Origin: Dermanyssus gallinae
Taxonomy: Eukaryota > Arthropoda > Arachnida > Mesostigmata > Dermanyssidae
DNA length: 64,000 nucleotides
Direction of reading: 5' to 3'
Assembly (NCBI GenBank): GCA_003439945.1
Contig: QVRM01005943.1
Span: forward strand, 1-64,000
This document shows positions 54,336-64,000 of this stretch, in pieces (position 1 is the first letter of the stretch; each line of letters starts with the position of its first letter). The notes beneath the pieces were generated by a model. The model did not search any database. It was not told the DNA's origin and saw only the letters and a list, made by a program, of their open reading frames with translations. The translations under genes and the position numbers were made by a program.

Positions 54336-54367
54336 CAAAAGTCGCGATACTTTTTGAACACACCTCG
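54336..54367. repeat. mariner terminal inverted repeat, right
   Basis: Perfect inverted partner of 53047-53078, followed by the TA duplication. Confidence 0.97.
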
Positions 54368-54369
54368 TA

Positions 54370-55096
54370 TGCGAGACCAACAGCAGCAGCTGAGGACGGG
54401 TTCACGCTTATAGAGAACGAAGTGCGCACAAAAAATAGACCGTGCTCTATTTTATTTAGAGCCGTATAAAAGCCTAGTCATACCGATTGCGCATTCTTGC
54501 ATAAGCATGTATACTCATTTAAGCGTGTTCAATTAAGAACCCATTGATCTAAATGCATGCTTAAAGACAAATTTTTGATTGTATAATTCTGTTCGGAATA
54601 CGAACATACATCTACAAATGTTAGCGTGTCCACCAACAAGTTTAAAAGTATGCGGACAGTATCCTCGTTGCAAATTGCAAGCATAGATCTTGTTAATAAT
54701 GTGTTTTAGTGGCGCGAGTCACATAGCCTGTTAACAAGCATTCGTTGTCGTAAATCATACTGGCAAAAACCAAATGCTACATCTGGCGTAATTGTGTCTC
54801 CCCCCATTGACTTAATAAAGATTAATGTAAATTTAAGTTCACTTGCGTGTATGAGCCCGATACGACGCATATTGGGTAGATGCCAAAAACTTCTTTTACG
54901 GATAGGATACTGTCCACCGAATCCGGACCGACCGGTTAACCGGTCATACCGGGCCTAGTCAACCAGCGGTGCCGCGGTGGGAATACCTGCTGCCTCGGCT
55001 TAATAGGAAGAATGTGATAGGAGTACCAACCACCACATTCGGAAGCAGACCTCATTGCACGCATTGATTCGTCCGCGTCTATTGCTGTCCTTTGCA
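54370..55096. other. unassigned sequence
   Basis: Contains a perfect 16-bp palindrome, GACCGGTTAACCGGTC, at 54930-54945. No gene recognised. Confidence 0.4.
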
Positions 55097-55120
55097 GCAG
55101 CAGCAGCAGCAGCAGCAGTG
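55097..55120. repeat. (CAG)n microsatellite
   Basis: About eight CAG units. Confidence 0.93.
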
Positions 55121-55395
55121 AATGCAACCTGTCTTGATGAGGGTCGAAATCCCCAGAAAGGGAATGTGAGCAATATGCTGGGTTGTAACGCGGAATCGCA
55201 AGGGGTGATTGATTCGATTGTTGTGGTAGCTTCCTTCTGAACCGCGTGATAGCGGCACTGAGAAAGGAGGCTCTGCCCGTCTGTCTAGTCGGACCGGCGG
55301 CGCTCGCGCTTATGCCAGGGCGATAATCGCTTGGCGGCGAGAGTGTAAGTGCATCTCTCTCACAATTATGTACCCAGTAATTTCGAAATGCAGTA

Positions 55396-55430
55396 TTATT
55401 AATATTATTATTAATATTATTATTATTACT
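55396..55430. repeat. (ATT)n microsatellite
   Basis: ATT/AAT repeats with small interruptions. Confidence 0.9.
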
Positions 55431-57026
55431 GCCCACCCGGCGCTTTCATTTGAACGTCGGCAGCAGCTGTGTCGCCTCACACGAGCCAGAAATATCGCGG
55501 TTAGCCAGACAGCTTTTCAACGGTGATTTTAGTGAAATCAAGTGAGTGGCCTGAAGGTGAATGAAAAAGAAATGCTTGGTCGAAGTTGACCAGGCATTTC
55601 GTCCAACTGGTGTGATTACAGCCATTCATCTAGACGCGCCGATACAAAAGCAATAAAAGAGTGGCGACGATTGTAAAACGACTTTCGAATATCGACATAA
55701 CCTAAATCGAGCTATTTGCGGAACTATTTGCTATATCGGGCAACTGGGCCTCTAGGAGCTATTTGAGGGACTATTTGCTCTATAGGTCCTATACGAGCCA
55801 CCAAGGGCAATAAGTTGAGTCTTTGGCTCCCGTTGGTTTTTGAGATCATATTCCCACTATGGCAACAACGTGAAGACGCATCATCAGACCGCGCATTCGT
55901 GTCAATTTCACCTACCAGCTTTCTTCATCGGTTTTGTAATAAGCCGTGCTTTTGTTTATTATCCTACAACGTCTTGTCCCAGTATGCATCTTCGACACCT
56001 ACGTATAGAAGCGTGCACAATCTGGACGGGAACTTTGTGCACTTGACAGTCGACAGAGTTGTACTATATTCGATTACAATACAGCCATTAAGTACGAAAG
56101 TAGTACAAAACAGGATAGACTGCACTTTTACTTTGCATATCAATACGCGGGGATCTCCTGATACAGAAGAATGCCGAATGAAAGTACTGTGAGCGCATCT
56201 TTTTGATATATTATCCACCTTGTCATCCGACGGCAGCAACAACAACAACAATAATAAAAACTAATAAAACTACTAGTATAAAAGAACGTCTGCCTACTAC
56301 CATCACTACTTTTATTTACAGTACATTTAATAAAGTACACATTCTGGATTTAGCAAAATGTCACAAAACACGCGACAAATTTGACAAAAGCATTGGCGAC
56401 CGTCCGACTAAACAACCGCACAATCATACCCATCTAAATTAAGTGCATGATGGTTGTTGTTGTTGTTGTGGCTGTTGTCTTTTACTTTACTTCCGGCTTT
56501 CTGTTCCCTCAACTTCCATTGCAATTTATCGAAATTGAGGAAATCGCCAAGCATATTGGTTTGCCCTTTATCTGCCTCATTGGCTAGCTATCCGGCTCAC
56601 TTGCTTGCTGCTCATAGACCCGACGTCAGAACGGACCAGCCCGGCTGGAAGCTTACTAGGGCCCGCCTGCATACGGCCGCATGCGTGAGGCGTGAGCCAA
56701 GCGACTGCAAATGGCTGCATAACTCACCCACTCGTTGACCCTCGGCCACGCCTAAACACGATACGTATTTCGTAGTTCAGTGCAGAACATCGGACAAACA
56801 GAGCCTGCTCCCCGCCTCCCTCCGGTAACTTGAATTGGCCGACCTTGACGATCTGCTGGACTATCCACCTGAACTGTGGATAGTGGACATATAGACGAAT
56901 AGACAGATATACACGTAGATCGTTACATACACGTGTAGGTAGGGGATTCAGTAAATAGAGAGCAAGAAAGAGGTAGAGAAAGAGAGATAGATAGATATAT
57001 AGGTAGATAGATGGATAAATAAATAG
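55431..57026. other. unassigned sequence
   Basis: Nothing recognised except a GATA-type tetranucleotide tract near 56983-57026. Confidence 0.35.
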
Positions 57027-58341
57027 ATGCTACCTTACTCACTGCCAGCTCACTTGGTTGCGTGCACATACTCGTTCACGTTCTGTGCAATTTGGCACAG
57101 CTCTCTGTGTCAACAAAGCTTTCTGGATCCGCCCGTTCGTCGCCGCTCAGCTGGGCCAGCTTCTTCTGATGCCGACGAAGCAGACCGAATCTGCCGAAGC
57201 AAAGCAGAAGCTGCAAAGGCATCGTCATTGCATTGCTGCTATCGTCGTTGTCGTCGTCGTCGTCGAGGTCACTCAGCAATTTCCGCTGAGCTGTCTGGAA
57301 GAAAAGGAAGAAGCACAAGAAGAAGAAGAGGAAGAGGGAGCAAAGGAAAAACGCCGCTTCGGGCCTCTTCCCAATATTCTCTTCAGACAGCTTACGCCTG
57401 CAGCATACGCCGGCGCCCCCTTTGCGCGTCGGTGAGAGGAGACGAGAAAAAATGAGATCTCCGGAGAGAGAGAGACGCAGACGCTGATGCCGCCTGACGC
57501 TTCTTGTCACCATCCTGTGACCCCGTCATAATCGTCATCATCGACCGACTTCTTCTTCTTCGTCATCATCTTCTTCTTGCAGAGAGACGTCTCTTCGACT
57601 CTCTCTCCCGTGTTCGCCGTCGTGACTTCGGCCGCCAGACATCGAGAGCAACGCACCACGTTGGACCTTCATCAGCTTCTGCGCTAGGTAAACAAGCACA
57701 TACGACGCGTCTATATATGCTCTCTCTGATAAACACCCACTCAGCCAGCAACATTTCTCTCCATCTCCCCTCTCCCCCCTCTCTCTCTCTGTATCCCTCC
57801 CCCCCTCTCTCTCTTACTTTTCGGTACCCCCATCTCTCTTTCTGTACCCCCCTCTCTCTCTGTGTATCTCTCTATCTCTCGCTCTCTCTCTCTCTCTCTC
57901 TGTCTGTCGCGCACCCGTACGCGTACACGCAACAAACACAAACGTACAAAAACATATAACACAAACACGCCTCTTCACCAACTCCCACCCTCCACAAACA
58001 GGCTCCAACACACACACACAGATAGCTAGGTACATGTATATGGCAGCCCATCCAGAGAACATGAAACGGCGAACATAGAAGAACATGGAGGAAACTTTGC
58101 AAACTGCCACGGGAGTAAATTAAAAGCTGCGTTCAGCCTGCCGCTGGCCTTCGGCTGCGTCCGCCGCCATCGCCGCACCCCCGAGAGAGGCATCCCAACA
58201 GGACACGTCGTCGTCGTCCCAACAGGGCAGTCCCGAGGGGTATAAGCTACTCCGGCAGGCTGCAAACGGCCTTGACAGACTCAAACACACATGCGTATGG
58301 ATATATGCATTTATGTATCTCTATATCTCTCTCTCTTTCTT
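57027..58341. other. GC-richer unassigned segment with CT-rich tract
   Basis: 57027-57520 holds overlapping frames of 125-145 codons on both strands with acidic or basic low-complexity runs. 57760-57905 is an almost pure CT/CCC pyrimidine tract. No known protein signature. Confidence 0.3.
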
Positions 58342-58368
58342 TATATGTATATATATATATATATATAA
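58342..58368. repeat. (TA)n microsatellite
   Basis: AT dinucleotide run with one TG interruption near its start. Confidence 0.93.
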
Positions 58369-59374
58369 ACACACATTTGTTTTCCAGTCTATATAAACAA
58401 GGAGGAACGACAGCAAGAAAGAGACTGTTCGCTAAACTGTTGCTAACGATTTAGTTAGTACGGTGCTTGCAGTTGAGTCACAGTAGCAGCTAGGCCAGTT
58501 CTCTGAAAAGTGTGATGTGGCCGCGACGTTTTACTAGAACAAACAACACTTCTAACGCCCCTTTGGTGCGGAATTTACGTTAAACACACTTGGCCTTGCA
58601 GGACAAACTTTTCATGACTCGCGTGTTTTTTGCAGCGACAGTAGTAGAAGTAGTAATAGTACACAATCGTGTAAGAAACACGAGGGACCTTGTGGATTCT
58701 GTCAAACACGGGAGCATACTGGGCATGTTGTTAAAGCTCGCCCCACCATCGTTTCTGTATGTCAAATCATTCAATCGGTCGACGATAATCGTGGGCACTC
58801 TGGTAGGGTCGCTCCGCCTGAAAAATCAGCGAAATACGAAGCCCAAAGCGTGAACGAGAGAAAGAGTTTGACGACGTTTTTGTAACCGCTATGCGTTCAC
58901 GTCTAGGGGTGCGCTTCGTACGGACAGGAAAAAGCAATGCTCATACTAATAGGTTAGCTGCATGTTTTGATTTTGGGGCTTCACTGTAGATTTCGCTTGA
59001 AGCGCTGAATGCATAAAATCAGTATGCGAAGCAACACTGTCAAAGCTCCTCACCGACTGTTTGACATCACAACGATAGCTAACAGGTACTTGAGCATTCA
59101 AAGGGCTTAAAACGGAACTATGTCGTAACAAGATTACCCGCGCCATAGAAAAGACGTGTCACAACATTAAAAATAAGGCAAAACACATGAAAAAAATAAA
59201 TCGGATTCCACGAAATACTAGCCAGTTATAACTTGGTAACTCATGTTGCTGCTACTAGGAAGGCTGACGCGCGCCCAGTAATCAAAAATAAACTGCAAGT
59301 GTATCATGTTAAACGCAAACGAGGATGAAGCGGCTAGTTGTAATAATACCTGTACATATATGAAAAATCAACAT
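58369..59374. other. unassigned sequence
   Basis: Nothing recognised. Short frames only. Confidence 0.4.
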
Positions 59375-59406
59375 TTATATATATATATATATATTTTTTT
59401 TTTTTT
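59375..59406. repeat. (TA)n followed by a T run
   Basis: About 20 bases of AT repeat, then about 13 T residues. Confidence 0.93.
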
Positions 59407-59874
59407 AAGCCGACGCGATTGTTGGCTTGGCTAAAAAGTAGTGAGAAAGTGACAGTGAAAAGTAGTCTTCGACCATTCAAAATAGATAATAAGTGGGTAC
59501 GATTATGAGGACTATGATGGTTCAGTCGTACGTAAAGTCGTAAATACATTTTCTTTCGCCAAAAAGTTGTTTTGTTGTAATTAACTGTAATGAAATAAAA
59601 ACGCAATTTGGTGATATTCGTTATTCGTTAATTGAAAGAACGATAAACACGTTAAAACGATTTTGTTCAATGGCACACGGCAAAAATACTACCAAAATCA
59701 TTTAAACTAGATACGATATCGCTTTTAGGCCTACTGCTAACTGCATCAATCGTTAGTTAGTAAACAACTTGCCTGACATTCACAGACAGAATGAATTCTG
59801 AACGAACTTATTTCAAATATTTCAACTTATTTCAAATATTTCGCAAAATATGTTCATTTACAGCGTGGTTTCTA

Positions 59875-59885
<11 letters not shown>

Positions 59886-59912
<27 letters not shown>
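59886..59912. repeat. (TA)n microsatellite
   Basis: Pure AT run. Confidence 0.94.
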
Positions 59913-59916
<4 letters not shown>

Positions 59917-62406
59917 GGCGGTACCACAGACTTGTACGTACGGAAACACTGCCCATCAAAGTGGCTAATAAGTCAGCAGTTGTCGCTTCCCAGGCCGTTT
60001 AGTTGCAGGGTTTCAATCTGGGCACGTGAACTCATGCGCCTGCTCTTGAAAACAAGGCGACCTTTTCCCGTCTGGAGTCGCTGACTATTCTCCCTGGAGC
60101 CCAGCTTCGGCGAGGTCGTGGCCGCAAAGACTAACTGCTCTACGGCGGCTCGATTCCAGTGGAGCTTCTAGGTCTGCTAAAGCGACGGCATCCATAAGGC
60201 TTCTGCATAGACCTATAGACAGAGACTCCGACTAGTTAGAAGCATTGCGCAACCCTAGGCCGTCTTACAAAACGGGTAGTAGGACTCGTTGGCGTGCATC
60301 TGCGGAAGGCTGAGGTCAACAACGCCTCAACCGTAGCCAGCAAGCTGTCGTTAGGTCTTATAAGAGGCTTCATGGCGAGCGAACAGTGCAGTGCCCCTAG
60401 GAACAGGTGGTTAAGACGTAGGACCGGAATTGACGATCTAACAAGAAAAGGGTCTCAGTAAGAACACACTAAGTGTATAGGTGACATGTATATTAATATA
60501 TAAATGCATATTTAGAGATGCATGACCATATAAACAAATATGCGTGTTTATGTCTCACGTAGAGACGTATGTGGAACCTACTTGTAAGACGTGTAATCGT
60601 TTACTGTGCGACATGCGTGTTACAGTCAACAGGAATGCATCGTACCCCATGCATCCTGCTTTGATAAGGCAAGCTAAGCTAGTTAGCCTATCAACTGCGA
60701 GGTTCGTACGTGACAATGCGGTATTGCGGTGGTTACGGCGGCGGTACGCTCAGGCCATTTTGCCCGTTAGCCCTGTGGAGAGGCGGCAGTCGTAATGTCC
60801 GTCGTCCGCAGCTGGGTGGGGTCCGCCGAAAGACCAACAGTGTGCCATCAGGTCCGCGTGGACGTTCTTCCGAGAGATGGGGCTATTGCTGCTACTCCTA
60901 CTTTTCGTACTACAAGAGCTACTACAGAAGCTACTACGGGAACTACTACGAACACAAACAGCTGCGACCGCCCATTTCGTCTACCCTATGAGGGGCAGAC
61001 CTAGCTGCCATCCCCAAATGCCCACGTTGCCCAGGCGAGGGAAACAGGGCAAGGCTAGAGATAGAGAATAAATGCAGGCTGGTGTCAAGGCCCCGGGGTC
61101 CTTTTACCATCCAATAACATCGCCACTGGCGGTCTTCTGCGGCCGAGAGGCCGGCAGACGACAGACGACCCAGCCACGCCAAAGCAAAAGACGCGCAGAA
61201 GGAGAGGAATAGAAGGAAACCTACCAAGAAAATGGTTACGGCAGTGGCCTCGTTGACAGCGACGAGGACGATGGACTGTGCAACTACTACTACTACAAAG
61301 ACCACGACAGGCGTATGGCGGGTAAGCATCATCCCTTTCATGTCTCGTTTGTCAAAAGCCCTTTGGTCAGTGTCCCAATGTCCGCCTTCCGTCCCATCGC
61401 GACACTCTCCCCACATCTTCCGCACCCCCATCTACACACTATGGCATACCAATTACGTTATTACGTCCCGCTGCTCGCTGTTGCTGTTGCTTGTGTTGTC
61501 GTTGTGCTGCTACTGCTGCTGTTGTTCTTACTGACGTGTTGCGGTTGTCAACGTCGTCTTCACTGTAGGCCAAGCCTTCTCTTTTGTGTTCCCCCTTTCT
61601 CGTTCTCCGCAATGACTTTTCTTGTCGTGTTTGAACGGACCAGCCAGACTCTTTCCTGGCAGGCCTCAATGTCCAATGCCTCGGCGCTCGATGCCACAGC
61701 GAACAGCAGGAATTACAGCGCTGCCGCTATTGCTGCTGCCGCTGCTGCTGGCGTCTCCGGGGGGTGGTTTTGTCCTGGATGACTTGCCTCTCTCATTTGC
61801 TGCTTTGACAAATACAACTTGCCGCTCTTTTGTTCACAACCTACCACCACCGCGTCTTCGTCTCCTCCACCTCCTCCTTCACTCCGTCAGTGGCTATTGG
61901 CCTTTCGGTCCGGTCTGAAATGGCTGGGACCGGGACGAAGCCCACGCTTTGCCCACGACCTGTCTCTATTGACAGGCTACTTCGTTTGAGGCTGCCCGAT
62001 TCAACAATAACGACGCTAAGAGCAGCAGCACACAACACCAACTCTCCGTGTGTGTGCAATGGGGGTCTGCAATGGCGTCCCTGCCGTCCCGTAGCAACAT
62101 CCCGTAGCCTGTTTTTCTGCTCTGTGGTCTCTGGCCAAGCCGGGGGTCAGCCTATCGGGTCAGTCCGCTCCACGGTCGGCGCTCGTACCGAGGGCCCCGA
62201 AAACCCATCTACTCGGGGCCACTACCTGATCAAGTATCGAAACGCCATGCCATCGACTCTACGCTGGCCTACGACGACCTAAGTAGCGGCACTCGTGCAC
62301 ATCGACTAACTACGAGGCGCTATCGCTGTTGTCACTACAACCTACGTACCTTCCTGATTACGCATCTCATATAGCAGATTGCCTGAGTGGTGAGCAGCAG
62401 GATACA
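59913..62406. other. unassigned sequence, GC-richer from 60.7 to 62.3 kb
   Basis: 60700-62300 has overlapping open frames on both strands (161 codons at 60946-61431 minus, 155 codons at 61315-61782 plus, 150 codons at 61830-62282 plus). They include triplet-driven TAC/TGC and GCT/CTG stretches. No frame resembles a known protein. Untranslated exon or regulatory DNA of a host gene is possible but unsupported. Confidence 0.3.
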
Positions 62407-62450
62407 ACACACACACACACATATTATATATATATATATATATATATATA
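62407..62450. repeat. (CA)n-(TA)n microsatellite
   Basis: CA repeat passing into TA repeat. A second interrupted TA run lies at 62518-62545. Confidence 0.94.
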
Positions 62451-62550
62451 GCATGTATATGTGTTTATCTGTGGTCGCAGCAGATGTATGCACGCTTTAT
62501 CCACAATTTATGTGCAATATATATATATATATTTATATATATATATCTAT

Positions 62551-63124
62551 ATAAGGTCTACTATGTCAGGTCAAGAAGTTCAAGAAGAAGATAGTCGCAG
62601 AGCAGCAATTGCCTGACAGGTGGCCGTGATCTACGTTCATATCCGTTGTACTGGGTATGCGTTACGCCATACCGTTCAACGAGAAAGAAATAAAAACGAA
62701 CGAGAAACGAATAAGAGAGATACGGTCACAACTAATGGCTGTTGTTAAAACCACACCCATTCCCATACGATCACGGCACAGATTGGAGCACACTCGAGCC
62801 GACGGTCAGGGGGATGACGCGCTACTCTGCTCGCGAAACTATTCTGCTGGGTAAGGCCCGAATGTATTTTTTGAGCTGTCGTGGCTAGTCGTGGACGTTG
62901 TTTTTGATCATCTGCAAAGTATTCCACTCGTTCGGTTTTCCGTAAACTGTGTAAGGCCAACGTCGTATCCAACGCCGGTCAAGATTCTCTTCTTATTTTC
63001 GATTTGGAATTCTTTTCCCTATCTGTGTTTTTCTTTCGTTCGGTTTTGGATGCTCGCCCATTGATTACAGCCTGCAATAGCGCAACGGCTGCGAGCCTCG
63101 TACGTAACATGATGTTTGCAAAAT
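62551..63124. other. unassigned sequence
   Basis: Nothing recognised. Confidence 0.4.
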
Positions 63125-63345
63125 TATTGTTTTTTTAGCGATGCTCGTTGAGATATATTTGATAAATCATGCAGTTGAATGAAGCCATACCAGGAGGCAG
63201 CGGCCATGCCAGCCACACGGACTAATGGGGAATTTGAGGTACCCCAATATTTACGGCTTATGAAGTTATGTTTCACGGCGATTCAAGCCCGTAGGAAATG
63301 GCAAATGGCCTAGAATAAAAAATCTTAAATTTCTTGTTTGTAATT
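63125..63345 (+). repeat. SINE family A, copy 2 (body)
   Basis: From GATGCTCGTTGAGA through GATAAATCATGC, GGCAGCGGCCATGC, CACGG-GA-TTC-AAGCCCGTAGGA and CCTAGAATAAAAAA, the order and spacing match the body of the 8.9-9.2 kb copy. The tRNA-like head is not recognisable, so this copy is 5'-truncated or its head has decayed. Confidence 0.7.
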
Positions 63346-64000
63346 CTAGGTGACACGATGGTGGTTTGTTTGCACATACTGATATATGCTTTTACTCATC
63401 GCCCGATCACAAGACCGATCCGGTCAACTGGTGAGGCCTAATGCACCTCATAACCGCGCTTACACGATGTCGGAGCGGCTGGGACGTCTGTAATTTTTTA
63501 GTTTATCATTAATTTAATTGTTTACAAGTTATTGCTTTTGTTGTTGTTTTGTTAGCATGGGAAGGACTAGCAACCGAACCTAATTGACGGCTTGATACGC
63601 ATGCAAGGTAATGGCCATGTCATTGAGTTAATTAGTTAGGGTCGCATATATACATCGCAAATGAATTAGAACTCCTATGAGAGAAACAATTAAAATGGCT
63701 TCTAGAAGAGCCGTGCCAGAAAACCTTAAATCGGACGAATTACGATGTAAAAAACTGCCAAAGGAAGCTAGAACACGCGCTGGACAGGGCAATACATTGA
63801 AGAGCAGATGCCAAAACGGAAACGCTGGTAGATCCCATCGACCTTCTCAAAGAAGAATGGCCTCAGCCTGTATTTAATAAACAAACGTTTTACTTGGGAT
63901 AGCATTACCACTCAAATGACATCAAAGTTATTCTTGTCCCCAGAGGATAGAGAAAACCAAGACGATGCAAACAAATGCCCGGGCAGTTGTCGCTAGCCGG
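63346..64000. other. unassigned sequence to the window end
   Basis: A 66-codon plus frame at 63677-63877 is basic and polar but matches no family I know. The sequence beyond it is open in another frame, which could reflect an exon or a decayed element. No decision is possible. Confidence 0.3.

Larger units (their letters stand above)
53047..54367 (-). mobile_element. mariner (Tc1/mariner superfamily) element, full length
   Basis: 1321 bp, the normal size for mariner. The ends are 32-bp perfect inverted repeats (53047-53078 and 54336-54367) beginning CGAGGTGTGTTCAAAAAGTA. TA at 53045-53046 and TA at 54368-54369 form the target duplication. A single transposase gene fills the element on the minus strand. 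Perfect TIRs mean the ends are competent for a matching transposase and that the insertion is not ancient. Confidence 0.96.

Overview
The window looks like repeat-rich intergenic or intronic DNA from a metazoan, most likely an arthropod. No bacterial-type gene organisation is present. There are no operons, no dense long reading frames and no conserved host protein that I can recognise. What can be identified is mobile-element derived: non-LTR retrotransposons of at least four families, a Ty3/gypsy LTR element, a mariner element with complete ends, two decayed Tc1/mariner-type fragments, tRNA-derived SINE-like repeats, a probable TIR element, and many (TA)n, (TAA)n, (CAA)n, (GTT)n and (CT)n microsatellites. 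The mariner and gypsy types (the latter with a primer site fitting the 3' end of arthropod tRNA-Ser) and an R1-clade LINE fit an arthropod, perhaps an acarine, but the species call is inference.

Layout. 0-6.8 kb: unassigned AT-rich DNA with a SINE-like tRNA head, palindromes and tandem duplications. 6.85-8.33 kb: a gypsy element reduced to one LTR, a gag gene and a short 3' end, reading on the minus strand. 8.9-9.2 kb: a SINE with a clear pol III B box. 9.2-18 kb: no recognised gene. 18.0-19.1 kb: two Tc1/mariner-type transposase fragments. 19.2-24.3 kb: a minus-strand graveyard of two CR1/jockey-like LINEs plus a 3' stub of an R1-like LINE. 25.1-27.9 kb: a nearly open LINE with a restriction-like endonuclease, lying between (TAA)n arrays. 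28.4 and 29.8 kb: a second SINE family and a U1-snRNA-like segment. 31.1-34.9 kb: an R1-like LINE with gag and pol. Directly abutting it, at 34.9-36.7 kb, is a decayed second copy of the 25-kb LINE. 41.0-41.5 kb: a probable TIR element between (TA)n arrays. 43.8-44.9 kb (+) and 50.8-52.7 kb (-): two copies of one further LINE family in opposite orientation. 53.05-54.37 kb: a 1321-bp mariner with 32-bp perfect TIRs and a TA duplication. 55-64 kb: GC-richer unassigned DNA with microsatellites and a second copy of the 9-kb SINE.

Most of the coding elements are visibly broken by frameshifts, stops or internal deletions. The least damaged are the mariner (two single-base shifts, both in homopolymers) and the 25-kb LINE (one single-base shift). 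I found no evidence of a new multi-gene system. The most informative observations are the matching (TAA)n arrays around the 25-kb LINE, the gypsy deletion derivative, the SINE families and the nested junction at 34.9 kb.
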